NCBI GenBank assembly: GCA_934590325.1 | Contig: CAKTOW010000016.1 | Coordinates: 1-41,046, forward strand | DNA: 41,046 nt | Direction of reading: 5' to 3' | Source of the DNA: an uncultured Oscillospiraceae bacterium | GTDB lineage: Bacteria > Bacillota > Clostridia > Oscillospirales > Oscillospiraceae | Shown: positions 1 through 8,689 of the stretch, piece by piece | Numbering within the stretch: position 1 is the first letter of the stretch | Layout: every line of letters begins with the position of its first letter | Position numbers and translations under genes: made by a program | Notes under the pieces: model-generated | The model's input: only the letters and a program-made list of their open reading frames with translations | Database searches by the model: none | What the model was told of the DNA's origin: nothing

Positions 1-968
<968 letters not shown>

Positions 969-985
969 ATAAAGCCACCTCCATC

Positions 986-1684
986 TCAGTTATCGCGCCG
1001 ACGGCGGCGCGCCGTGTTCTCGTCATTTGCAGCCTTCCTGCGGCTGCCTTTGCCCTTCTTCACCGGCAGGGCGTTTTCATACCGGCTGCCGGGGGCTTCC
1101 TTCTTTGCCGGCCGCTTATCCCTGGGCGGGCGGCCGCTCCGTTCTTTATAGACCCGGTCGGGACGTCCCTCCGGATGCTCCCGCCGCGGCGGACGCCGGT
1201 GTTCCGGTGCCGGGGGCTCCGGAGGTGTGTGGGGCGGTTCCGGGGGCTTGCCGCCGTGAGGGCGGCGCTTGCCCTGCCGCAGATTCTTCTCGTGCTGGAG
1301 CTGTTCTTCCTTCCGCTCGCGGGCGCGCCTGGCCTTGATGTCCAGCGCATCGGCGGCGGCCTGATAGGTCTCAGGCTCGGCGGCGGCGAGTTTCTTCACC
1401 AGGGACTGGGCGAAGCCGATGTCCGTCACTGCGCACATGGCCACGCTGGTGCGGCCCAGTGCCCGGCCGAAAACATCCTTCCCGGCGGGGAAGGGGAGGC
1501 ACAGGCAGCTGCCCGCCTGGGCGAAGCTGTATGCGCGGCGGACGGAGGACGCGGCGGCGTCCTGCGCCGTGAAGATGACACGGGCCTTCTTGCCCCGTGC
1601 CGCCGCGCCCACGGGCTCCTCGCCCACGGCCACGGCACCGGCCTTTAACGCAAGGCCCAGCGTAGACAACAAATGCTCCGTCAC
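986..1684 (-). CDS. ylxQ: L7Ae-family RNA-binding protein YlxQ with long basic tail
   Basis: The first ~100 residues match the L7Ae/L30e/YlxQ fold: a start like [19 protein letters not shown], then [12 protein letters not shown] and a [17 protein letters not shown] stretch. These are kink-turn RNA-binding proteins encoded between nusA and infB in Bacillota. YlxQ is normally about 100 residues; this one has 232. Residues ~115-232 are a low-complexity tail rich in Arg, Lys, Pro, Glu and Gly that should be disordered and strongly basic, probably adding RNA or ribosome contacts (inference). The start overlaps the end of rnpM by 4 bases (ATGA), implying translational coupling. Confidence 0.88.
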   Translation of the reverse strand: MTEHLLSTLGLALKAGAVAVGEEPVGAAARGKKARVIFTAQDAAASSVRRAYSFAQAGSCLCLPFPAGKDVFGRALGRTSVAMCAVTDIGFAQSLVKKLAAAEPETYQAAADALDIKARRARERKEEQLQHEKNLRQGKRRPHGGKPPEPPHTPPEPPAPEHRRPPRREHPEGRPDRVYKERSGRPPRDKRPAKKEAPGSRYENALPVKKGKGSRRKAANDENTARRRRRDN

Positions 1685-1950
1685 AGCGCCACCATCTGTC
1701 CTTCCAGCGCGTCGTAGACCTCCGGGGGGATGGCCGTGTCGAACGCGCGCTCCAGCGCCTTGCTCTTACGGGCTTTTTTCAGGCACTCCGGGTCGGGACA
1801 CACGTAGGCGCCCCGCCCTGACTTCTTACCGGTGCTGTCCAGCAGTATCTCGCCCTCGGGGGTGCGGACGATACGCAGCAGCGCCTTCTTATCCTTCATC
1901 TCGCGGCAGCCCACGCACTGCCGCTGGGGTATTTTCCGTGGCTTCTGCAT
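1681..1950 (-). CDS. rnpM: YlxR family RNA-binding protein / RNase P modulator
   Basis: 89 residues with the YlxR hallmarks: PQRQCVGCREMKDKKALLRIVR near the start, GRGAYVCPDPECLKKA in the middle and a Lys-rich helix. YlxR binds RNA and in B. subtilis was reported to modulate RNase P; the gene is normally embedded in the nusA-infB operon, as here. Good SD (AAGGAG) 6 bases before the ATG. The C-terminal stop overlaps ylxQ. Confidence 0.93.
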   Translation of the reverse strand: MQKPRKIPQRQCVGCREMKDKKALLRIVRTPEGEILLDSTGKKSGRGAYVCPDPECLKKARKSKALERAFDTAIPPEVYDALEGQMVAL

Positions 1951-1970
1951 GAGCCGCTCCTTTCTGTCCC

Positions 1971-3023
1971 TTACTCGGCGTTGGACGCCTTGATGTCGAT
2001 CTTATAGCCGGTGAGCCGGGCGGCCAGACGGGCGTTCTGCCCCTCCTTGCCGATGGCCAGGCTCAGCTGGTCGGCGGGCACCGTCACGCGGCAGGCCTTA
2101 CCCTCGTCACTGAGCTGCACGCTGACCACGTCGGCGGGCGCCAGCGCGGCGGCGATGAACTCGGCGGGGTCCTCACTGTACTTGATGATGTCGATCTTCT
2201 CGCCCCGCAGCTCGTCCACGATGGCGTTGACGCGCTGGCCCCGAGGGCCGACGCAGGCGCCGATGGGGTCCACGTTCTCGTCCTCGGACCACACGGCGAT
2301 CTTAGTACGGTTGCCCGCCTCGCGGGCGATGGAGCGGATCTCCACCGTGCCGTCGTAGATCTCGGGTACCTCCAGCTCGAACAGCCGCTTTACCAGGCCG
2401 GGGTGGGTGCGGGAGATGAGCACCTGGGGCCCGCGGGTAGAGCGGCGGACCTCCACCAGGTATACCTTGACCATCTGGCCCTCGTGCAGCTCCTCGCCGG
2501 GCACCTGCTCGTTCATGGTCAGCACGGCCTCGGTGGCCTCGCTGCCGGTGCCGATGCGCAGCATTACGTTGCCGCTGCGGGGGTCGATGCGGCTGACGGT
2601 GCCGGTGAGGATCTCATGCTGCTTGCTGCCCCACTCGTCGTAGATCATGCCGTGCTCGGCCTCGCGCAGGCCCTGGATGATCACCTGCTTGCCGTTGCCG
2701 GCAGCGATGCGGCCGAACTCCACGGACTCCACCGGGAAGTTCACCATGCCGCCCAGCTCGTTCTTGGCGGAGATGCGCTTGGCCTCCTCCAGGGAGATCT
2801 GGCTGGCGGGGTTCTCCACTTCCTCCACGATCTCCTTCTGGACGTACATCTTCAGGTCCTTCTTTTCCTCGTCCACGTCCACCACCACGAACTCCACGCC
2901 CTCGTGGTCGCGCTTATAGGCGGTGGTCAGCGCCTGGATGATCTTGCCCATCATGAAGCTCTGGGGGATGCCCCGCTCCTTTTCCAGCATGGCAAGAGCC
3001 GCGAAGATCTCATCACATTTCAT
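1971..3023 (-). CDS. nusA: Transcription termination/antitermination factor NusA
   Basis: 350 residues, the usual length for Gram-positive NusA, which lacks the C-terminal acidic repeats of enterobacteria. Domain order: N-terminal RNA polymerase-binding domain (~1-125), S1 domain (~130-200, GTVSRIDPRSGNVMLRIG), then two KH domains (GACVGPRGQRVNAIVDEL and AIGKEGQNARLAARLTGYKID both visible). It binds RNAP and nascent RNA to control pausing and termination. ATG preceded by AAGGAG. Lies 48 bases downstream of rimP and 20 bases upstream of rnpM in one operon. Confidence 0.97.
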   Translation of the reverse strand: MKCDEIFAALAMLEKERGIPQSFMMGKIIQALTTAYKRDHEGVEFVVVDVDEEKKDLKMYVQKEIVEEVENPASQISLEEAKRISAKNELGGMVNFPVESVEFGRIAAGNGKQVIIQGLREAEHGMIYDEWGSKQHEILTGTVSRIDPRSGNVMLRIGTGSEATEAVLTMNEQVPGEELHEGQMVKVYLVEVRRSTRGPQVLISRTHPGLVKRLFELEVPEIYDGTVEIRSIAREAGNRTKIAVWSEDENVDPIGACVGPRGQRVNAIVDELRGEKIDIIKYSEDPAEFIAAALAPADVVSVQLSDEGKACRVTVPADQLSLAIGKEGQNARLAARLTGYKIDIKASNAE

Positions 3024-3071
3024 GTCGTTTCTCCTTATATATCAAGTCGTGTTTTTGTATCACTTATGGCT

Positions 3072-3530
3072 TCAGAATTCCACCCGCAGGCGCACCAGCG
3101 CCACCTCGTTCTTCTCGAACCGCACAGGATCCGCACCGCCCATGTCCAGCAGCACTGCGCCGCTCTCGTAGCCCGCAAGTTTGCCGGCGAACTCCTTGCG
3201 GCCGTCCTTGGGCTGGTAAGTCTTGACCAGCACGGGGCTGCCCATGAACTGCGCGAAATCGCCGGGGCGCTTCAGCTGACGTTCCAGCCCGGCGGAGCCC
3301 ACCTCGAACACATAGCTGCTTTCGATGGGGTCGGCCTCGTCCAGCAGGTCACTGACCTTGCGGCTGATGGCCTCGCAGTCCAGGATGTCCACACCGCCGT
3401 CCTTGTCCAGGTACAGCCGCAGGTACCACTGGCCCGCCTCGCGGACGTACTCCACGTCCCAGATGCGGCAGCCCTGGGCCTGCACGGCTGGCTCTGCCAG
3501 CTCCCATACGATGTCGGTGATCTTTTTCAC
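3072..3530 (-). CDS. rimP: Ribosome maturation factor RimP
   Basis: 152 residues from GTG at 3530. This start follows a strong SD (GGAGGG, 6 bases upstream) and yields the family's usual first residues (KKITDIVWELAEP). An ATG 14 codons upstream exists but has no comparable SD and would add an atypical N-terminus. Family motifs: CRIWDVEYVREAGQWYLRLY, DCEAISRKVSDLLD and YVFEVGSAGLERQL. RimP helps assemble the 30S subunit. First gene of the operon leading to infB; promoter at 3627-3655. Confidence 0.95.
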   Translation of the reverse strand: MKKITDIVWELAEPAVQAQGCRIWDVEYVREAGQWYLRLYLDKDGGVDILDCEAISRKVSDLLDEADPIESSYVFEVGSAGLERQLKRPGDFAQFMGSPVLVKTYQPKDGRKEFAGKLAGYESGAVLLDMGGADPVRFEKNEVALVRLRVEF

Positions 3531-3626
3531 AGGCGTCCCTCCTGATTTTAACAAATGGAAATTGACCAACAAAAAGAGCGGACTATGTGTCCACTCCAGT
3601 CAATACCATACCTTACTTACAGTCAC

Positions 3627-3655
3627 AGCATACCATATAAATGGGCAAAGCGCAA
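3627..3655 (-). promoter_or_regulatory. Promoter of the rimP-nusA-infB operon
   Basis: Minus strand: -35 TTGCGC (3655-3650), 17-base spacer, -10 TATGCT (3632-3627) preceded by TGG, an extended -10. The start would fall near 3620, giving a ~90-base leader before rimP. Confidence 0.75.
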
Positions 3656-3698
3656 GTGTTTTTGCGGAAAAACTCCCGCGAAATAGGGAGAAAACAGG

Positions 3699-3722
3699 AA
3701 AAAGAGCGTCCTCAGGACGCTC
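3699..3722 (-). terminator. Intrinsic terminator at the end of znuB
   Basis: Perfect 8-bp stem GAGCGTCC/GGACGCTC with a 3-base loop, followed on the minus strand by five T. The loop is exactly the TGA stop codon of znuB, so the terminator stem encodes the last residues of the protein. Confidence 0.85.
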
Positions 3723-4530
3723 TTTTTATCTTCATGATGCCCCGCGACAGCAAAAACGCCGCCAGATTTACCAGCACCACCGTGGCGCCCACCGGGGTGC
3801 TCCACAGGTAGGAGCCGGTGAGCCCTACGCAGAAGCACACCACGCTGAGCCCCGCGGCACAGACGACCACGCCCCGGAAGCTGCGCAGCAGGTTCATGGC
3901 TGTCAGCGCCGGGAAGATCACCAGACTGGAGATCAGCATGGCGCCCATCATCCGCATACCCAGTACGATGGTCAGCGCCGTCAGCACCGACAGTATGGTG
4001 TTGTACAGCCCGACCTTTACGCCGGTGGCGCGGGAGAAGCTCTCGTCAAAGGTGATGGCGAACAGCCGGTGGTAGAACAGCACGTACAGCACCAGCACCG
4101 CCGCGCACAGCACGACACTCAGCACCACGTCGGCGCGGTCCATGGCCAGGATGGAGCCGAACATGAAGCTGTCCACATCGGTGGTCATGCCGGTGGTCAG
4201 GCTGGTGACCACTACGCCGATGGCCAGTGCCGACGCGCTGACCACGGCGATGGCCGCGTCCGCGCCCATGCGGCTTTTCTCCGTCATCCGCAGCAGCCCC
4301 AGCGCCGCCAGTATCACCACCGGGATGGACACCGGCAGCGGCGCCCAGCCGCAGGCCAGGGCGATGCTCAGCGCGCCGAAGGACACGTGGCTGAGGCCGT
4401 CGCCGATCATGGAATAGCGTTTCAGCACCAGCGGTACGCCCAGCAGGGAGGCGCACAGCGCCACCAGTATACCCACCACGAACGCCCGCAGGATGAACGG
4501 GTAGGTGAACATCTCCAGAAGTAAGCTCAT
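3712..4530 (-). CDS. znuB: Zinc ABC transporter membrane permease
   Basis: 272-residue very hydrophobic protein of the ABC-3 permease family (ZnuB/AdcB/MntB), with about 8 membrane segments. Seen: GVPLVLKRYSMIGDGLSHVSFGALSIALA near the N-terminus and the conserved late segment GMRMMGAMLISSLVIFPALTA. It forms the channel for metal passed from ZnuA, powered by ZnuC. The ATG overlaps the znuC stop (ATGA). Zinc rather than manganese is inferred from the His-rich ZnuA partner. Confidence 0.92.
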   Translation of the reverse strand: MSLLLEMFTYPFILRAFVVGILVALCASLLGVPLVLKRYSMIGDGLSHVSFGALSIALACGWAPLPVSIPVVILAALGLLRMTEKSRMGADAAIAVVSASALAIGVVVTSLTTGMTTDVDSFMFGSILAMDRADVVLSVVLCAAVLVLYVLFYHRLFAITFDESFSRATGVKVGLYNTILSVLTALTIVLGMRMMGAMLISSLVIFPALTAMNLLRSFRGVVVCAAGLSVVCFCVGLTGSYLWSTPVGATVVLVNLAAFLLSRGIMKIKRAS

Positions 4531-5246
4531 ACGCCGTCACCTCCGAACCGTTTGCCCCAGGGAGAGGCGAGATACTCCGCCGCCGTGCCCCAGAACCACT
4601 TGCCGTGCCCGGCGTGGAGGATACGGTCGGCGTAGCGCAGGGCGCTGCGCATATCGTGGGTCACCGTCACGATGGCGATGCCCTCGGTCTTGTTCAGATA
4701 TTCCAGCGTGCGGTACAGCTCCAGCGCCGCCGCCGGGTCCAGGCCGGTCACCGGTTCATCCAGTATCAGCAGCTCGCCCGCGGCGCACAGCGCCCGGGCC
4801 AGAAGCACGCGCTGCTGCTGGCCGCCGGATAGCTCCCGGTAGCAGCGGTCCTTCAGCTCCAGTACACCCAGCTTGCCCATGTGCATCAGGGCGGCGGATT
4901 TCTCCGCCGGGGTGTAGAAGAACCGCAGGCCCTTCCCACTGAGGAAGCCGCTGAGCACCACCTCCGTCACCGTGGCGGGGAAGTCCTTCTGCGCCTTCGT
5001 CTGCTGGGGCAGATAGCCTATGGCCCCCGACCGCAGGGAGGGTGCCCGGACGATCTCGCCGGACATGGGGCGCAGCAGCCCCAGCAGGCTCTTCACCAGT
5101 GTGGATTTGCCGCTGCCGTTCTCGCCCACGATGCACACATAGTCGCCGCTGCGCACCTGAAAGCTCAGATGCTCCCAAACGGCCCTGCCCTCGTAGCCCA
5201 GAGTCACGTCCCGGCAGTCCAGCAGTATTTTCTTCTCCTGTTCCAT
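4527..5246 (-). CDS. znuC: Zinc ABC transporter ATP-binding protein
   Basis: 239 residues from ATG 5246, starting MEQEKKILLDCRDVTLGYEG. Walker A GENGSGKST, Q-loop GYLPQQ, signature LSGGQQQRVLLARAL, Walker B LLILDEPVTGLD and switch His in VTHDM are all intact. Closest in style to ZnuC/AdcC ATPases of metal importers. The start codon shares one base with the znuA stop (TGATG). A longer in-frame open frame upstream is only read-through opposite to znuA and has no SD. Confidence 0.94.
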   Translation of the reverse strand: MEQEKKILLDCRDVTLGYEGRAVWEHLSFQVRSGDYVCIVGENGSGKSTLVKSLLGLLRPMSGEIVRAPSLRSGAIGYLPQQTKAQKDFPATVTEVVLSGFLSGKGLRFFYTPAEKSAALMHMGKLGVLELKDRCYRELSGGQQQRVLLARALCAAGELLILDEPVTGLDPAAALELYRTLEYLNKTEGIAIVTVTHDMRSALRYADRILHAGHGKWFWGTAAEYLASPWGKRFGGDGV

Positions 5247-6238
5247 CAGGACAGTCCCTCCTTCAGCGCCGCCGCGTTGGCGGTCATAAGGCTTAGGTAT
5301 GTGGCGCCGCCGTCGAACTCCGCCCGGCTCACTGTCTGGCAGGAGTGGAACGTCCGCACCTGCGCGCCGGTGGTCTCGGCAATGGCCTGGGCCACCTTTT
5401 GGCTGCTGAGCTCGATGGTGTACACCACGGGTATCTCTTGTTCCTGCACCAGGTCGATGAGATATTTCAGCGTGGCCAGGGAGGGCTCCGTGTCCCCGGC
5501 GCAGCCGTGGAAGGCCGCCCGGTAGTCCAGCCCGTACTCCCGGCAGAAGTACAGCAGCGGGAACCGGTCGCCGAATACCACCAGCTTCCGCTCTGCGCCG
5601 TCCACGATGTCCCGGAACGTGTCGTCCAGTGCCTGCAGCTCCGCCAGATAGCTCTCCAGCCGCGTCCGGTAGGCCTGGGCGTTGGCCGGGTCGGCCTCGC
5701 ACAGGGTGTCGCATATCGCCCGGCACAGGGCCATGGCATTCACCGGCGAGGTCCATATATGCTCGTCGTACTCTATTTCCTCCTCGTGGCCGTCGTGCAG
5801 ATGGCCGTCGTGTTCATCGTGTTCAGCGTGTTCGTCGTGGTCATGGTCGTGACCGCCCTGCATCCCCTCGGAGAATTCCTCGGCATAGGCGTCCACCTGA
5901 TCCATCATGGCCAGCCGGTAGGGGATGTGCTCCCCGGCGGCGGACAGGATGTCCTCCACCCACAGCTCGCTCTCGCCGCCGTTGTAGATAAACACCTCCG
6001 CCTCGCTGACGGTGATCACGTCCAGGGGCGTGGGCTCGAAGCTGTGGGTCTCCCGCCCGGCGGGCACCAGCAGTACGGCGTTCACGTCGTCCCCACCGAT
6101 CCGCCGCACGAAGTCGTAGTAGGGGAACAGGGTACACACCACCCGCAGCCGGCCGTCGTCCGGATCTGTCCGCCGTCCGCAGGCGGCCAGCGTCAGCGCC
6201 AGCGTCAATGCCAGCACCGCCGCGCCCAGGCGCTTCAT
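5246..6238 (-). CDS. znuA: Zinc-binding lipoprotein of ABC transporter
   Basis: 330 residues from ATG 6238, chosen because GGAGGTG lies just before it; an ATG 6 codons upstream would place the SD inside the gene. Lipoprotein signal peptide with lipobox LAAC (Cys near residue 20). Cluster A-I substrate-binding fold typical of ZnuA: FPYYDFVRRIGG, a metal His in THSFEPTP, a His/Asp/Glu-rich loop (residues ~128-160, HDHDHDEHAEHDEHDGH), DEHIWTSPVNA and a late FHSCQTVS. The His-rich loop marks zinc specificity in the family. First gene of znuA-C-B. Confidence 0.95.
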   Translation of the reverse strand: MKRLGAAVLALTLALTLAACGRRTDPDDGRLRVVCTLFPYYDFVRRIGGDDVNAVLLVPAGRETHSFEPTPLDVITVSEAEVFIYNGGESELWVEDILSAAGEHIPYRLAMMDQVDAYAEEFSEGMQGGHDHDHDEHAEHDEHDGHLHDGHEEEIEYDEHIWTSPVNAMALCRAICDTLCEADPANAQAYRTRLESYLAELQALDDTFRDIVDGAERKLVVFGDRFPLLYFCREYGLDYRAAFHGCAGDTEPSLATLKYLIDLVQEQEIPVVYTIELSSQKVAQAIAETTGAQVRTFHSCQTVSRAEFDGGATYLSLMTANAAALKEGLS

Positions 6239-6270
6239 GGTCCCCACCTCCTTCATACATAAGTCCTACT

Positions 6271-6300
6271 ATTATATCATACCCCGCGGGAAAAGGGAAG
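6271..6300 (-). promoter_or_regulatory. znuA promoter (-10)
   Basis: Minus strand TATAAT at 6276-6271 preceded by TGA (extended -10), 28 bases before the SD. The -35 is poor (CTTCCC region near 6295-6300). A Zur operator would be expected here, but I see no convincing long palindrome. Confidence 0.55.
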
Positions 6301-6547
6301 TACGTGCTGTCGCTGCAGGAAAGCGGCGAAGTTAACGCTACCTTAACATTGGATTAGCAGCATCTTAACACGCGTGAAAAATTTTCTTAAAACGAAAATA
6401 AGGGGAAATGACTTGCGAAAACGGCAAAAATGCAATCGTTTGGAGAGCGGTATGGTATAAAAATGAGAAAAATTATATAGAAATAAACATTGTTAGCGCT
6501 AAGATAATGTTAAATTAGTAAAAATCAGCGTTAAATTTTCATTAAAA
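6301..6547. other. AT-rich intergenic region between znuA and NSS1
   Basis: No gene seen. Strongly AT-rich compared with its surroundings and full of GTTAA-type motifs (6332, 6344 region, 6363, 6508, 6530). Contains a perfect 10-bp palindrome TTAGCGCTAA at 6493-6502, a possible operator for the symporter promoter downstream. Confidence 0.4.
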
Positions 6548-6554
6548 TTGCTAA

Positions 6555-6583
6555 TTGAACCGCTCGGCGATTTCCTGTATACT
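6555..6583 (+). promoter_or_regulatory. Promoter of NSS symporter 1
   Basis: TTGAAC (6555-6560), 17-base spacer, TATACT (6578-6583). The core matches the promoter of the second symporter (8504-8532): both run CTAATTG ... TTCCTGTATACTTTT, so promoter and gene were duplicated together. Confidence 0.8.
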
Positions 6584-6649
6584 TTTCCCATGTTCCGCAA
6601 TATTTGTGCGGAAGTTTGTTCAGGAGAAAAAATTAAAAGGAGAGAAACA

Positions 6650-8086
6650 ATGGAAGAAAGAAAAGGCTTTGGATCCAATTTTGGATTCCTGATGGCAGCC
6701 GTGGGTTCCGCCGTGGGCCTGGGCAACATCTGGGGCTTCCCCAATAAGATGGGTGCCTCCGGCGGCTTCACGTTCCTGATCATCTATCTGATCCTGGCAG
6801 TTATCTGCGGTTTCATCGTTATGCTGGGCGAGCTGGCCCTGGGCCGTAAGACCGGCAAGGGCGCCATCGCCGCCTACCAGGCCATTTCCAAGAAGTTCAA
6901 GTGGGTCGGCTGGCTGGGCGTCGCCTCTGCGTTCCTGATCATGAGCTTCTACTGCGCACTGGGCGGCTACTGCATCAAGTACGTCGTTCTGAACGTCGGC
7001 AACCTGTTCGGCGCGGGCTTCGGCTCCAACGGCATGAACGGCGGCGAGGTGTTCGGTGCGTTCCTGACCAACCAGGGCGAGGGCGTCATCTACGGTCTGA
7101 TCTTCGTGCTGCTGACCATGCTTATCGTCATGGGCGGCGTCAGCGGCGGTATCGAAAAGTTCTGCGGCATCGGTATGCCCGCGCTGTTCATCATGCTGCT
7201 GATCTGCATTATCCGCGCCTGCACCCTGCCCGGCGCTGTGGACGGCCTGAAGTATATGTTCGTCCCCGGCTGGGCGGTGGCCAACGGTGTTATCAAGGAG
7301 GCACCCAGCATCTTTGAGGTCATCTCCACCGCCGGCGGGCAGATGTTCTTCTCCCTGTCCATCGGCATGGGCGCTATGATCACCTACGGCTCCTATCTGG
7401 ATAAGAAGGAGCACCTGGAGAAGAACGCCGTCCTCATCATCGTCATGGACACCCTGGTGGCCCTGATGGCCGGTCTGTGCGTCATGCCCGCCCGCTTCGC
7501 CCTGGATCCCGAGGGACCCATCGGCGGCCCCAAGCTGCTGTTCATCACCATGCAGAACGTGTTTGATTCCATGCAGGGCGCTATCGGCCCCATCTTCGGC
7601 ATTATCTTCTACCTGCTGGTGGTCCTGGCCGCTGTGTCCTCCTCCATCTCCCTGCTGGAGACCGTCGTGGCCCACTTCGTGGACGAAGCCCGTGAGAAGG
7701 GCAAGGGTGACCAGCGCAAGAAGTACTCCCTCATCGCCTCCATCCTCATTGCGCTGCTGTGCGTGCTGGTCTGTGTTGACGGTCTGGGCTCCAACGGGAT
7801 CGCGCCATGGGAGCTTTTGAAGCTGGACGGCTACAAGGGCTGGAGCGACTGCTGGCTGGACTTCTTTGATATGATCTCCGAGGGTGTGTTCATGCCTCTG
7901 GGCGGCCTGCTGATGACGCTGATGATCGGATGGGAGATCGGCCCCGAGGTGGTCAAGGACGAATGCGAGGCCACCGAGGGACACAGAATGAGCAGCTATC
8001 CCTTCTTCAAGGTCTGCTGCAAGTACATCACCCCGCTGTGCATGCTGCTGATCCTGTACGGTCAGCTCAAGAGCTTCTTCTTCTGA
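6650..8086 (+). CDS. Sodium:neurotransmitter symporter family (NSS) transporter 1
   Basis: 478 residues from ATG 6650 (SD AAGGAGAG, 6-13 bases upstream); an ATG 34 codons earlier overlaps the promoter and is rejected. LeuT-fold Na+-coupled amino-acid transporter: TM1 signature GSAVGLGNIWGFPNKMGASGG (residues ~16-36), YCALGGYCIKYV and a late SLSIGMGAMITYGSYL (TM6-TM7 area), with 11-12 predicted membrane helices. Bacterial relatives carry amino acids such as tryptophan or tyrosine, but the substrate cannot be read from sequence. Paralog of the gene at 8690; the first 47 coding bases are identical in both. Confidence 0.92.
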   Translation: MEERKGFGSNFGFLMAAVGSAVGLGNIWGFPNKMGASGGFTFLIIYLILAVICGFIVMLGELALGRKTGKGAIAAYQAISKKFKWVGWLGVASAFLIMSFYCALGGYCIKYVVLNVGNLFGAGFGSNGMNGGEVFGAFLTNQGEGVIYGLIFVLLTMLIVMGGVSGGIEKFCGIGMPALFIMLLICIIRACTLPGAVDGLKYMFVPGWAVANGVIKEAPSIFEVISTAGGQMFFSLSIGMGAMITYGSYLDKKEHLEKNAVLIIVMDTLVALMAGLCVMPARFALDPEGPIGGPKLLFITMQNVFDSMQGAIGPIFGIIFYLLVVLAAVSSSISLLETVVAHFVDEAREKGKGDQRKKYSLIASILIALLCVLVCVDGLGSNGIAPWELLKLDGYKGWSDCWLDFFDMISEGVFMPLGGLLMTLMIGWEIGPEVVKDECEATEGHRMSSYPFFKVCCKYITPLCMLLILYGQLKSFFF

Positions 8087-8110
8087 GAGGCGCTCCCACA
8101 AGCTCAGAAT

Positions 8111-8139
8111 CCCACCGCCCTTCGGGGCGGCGGGTTTTT
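8111..8139 (+). terminator. Terminator after NSS1
   Basis: 10-bp GC-rich stem with one mismatch, TTCG tetraloop (8121-8124), then five T. Confidence 0.85.
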
Positions 8140-8202
8140 GATAAAAATCTGTTAGCTTGTTTCCGGGACCGCCATCCCGTCAACATCTCTCCTGACAGAT
8201 CG

Positions 8203-8230
8203 AAAAGGCACCCGTACGGGTGCCTTTTTT
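8203..8230. terminator. Second hairpin with A/T flanks
   Basis: Perfect 18-base palindrome GGCACCCGTACGGGTGCC (8207-8224), A-tract before and six T after, so it could work in both directions. It is a backup for NSS1. Confidence 0.65.
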
Positions 8231-8503
8231 GTTGCCCGGAGAGGGGAGGGCTCCCGGCGGTGAAAGGGCACCGCAAAAGCGTATGCACTGCTCATGGCAC
8301 ACATGCCCGTTAAGAAAGTGACAATTTTGTTTCCTGAAAAGAGAATAATGCAAACGAAGCCGGAAAAACCTGGATAAAGCGTGGTTTTACTGAATCATTC
8401 AATGTAAAAAATGAATAAAAGTGCTGTAAAATTCGCGCCACAGCGTGTTCACAGAATGTTAAAAGTGTACAATACGGCGCTTGATTTTTATAAAAACTGC
8501 TAA
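8231..8503. other. Intergenic spacer before NSS2 promoter
   Basis: No gene or RNA family recognised. Composition shifts from GC-rich to AT-rich toward 8500, as in front of the first symporter. Confidence 0.4.
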
Positions 8504-8532
8504 TTGCGGGCGGAAAGATATTCCTGTATACT
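8504..8532 (+). promoter_or_regulatory. Promoter of NSS symporter 2
   Basis: TTGCGG (8504-8509), 17-base spacer, TATACT (8527-8532). Paralogous to 6555-6583. Confidence 0.75.
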
Positions 8533-8581
8533 TTTTTCAGGTGGTCTTGGCGGGAAATTTATCCCCTTGAGCAGCACCTGC

Positions 8582-8624
8582 GGGGCATGGCGGTGCCCCG
8601 GGTCGTTTCCTGTCAGTAGACAGG
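8582..8624 (+). promoter_or_regulatory. Structured leader of NSS2 mRNA
   Basis: The ~150-base untranslated leader, absent from NSS1, has two hairpins: GGGGCA/TGCCCC (8582-8587 with 8594-8599) and CCTGTC/GACAGG (8609-8614 with 8619-8624). No T-run follows, so it does not look like a simple attenuator. No riboswitch class is recognised. Confidence 0.45.
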
Positions 8625-8689
8625 ACGCGGCGAAACATATTGGCTTCTGCGCTGTCGCAGGGGCGAAAATCTGTTAAGGAGAGAAAACA

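Noticed and set aside
6239..6300. Zur operator upstream of znuA
   Set aside because: No adequate palindrome overlapping the promoter could be found by eye.
8430..8475. Additional promoter (TTCACA with TACAAT) upstream of NSS2
   Set aside because: The spacing is only 14 bases, too short for a standard sigma-A promoter.
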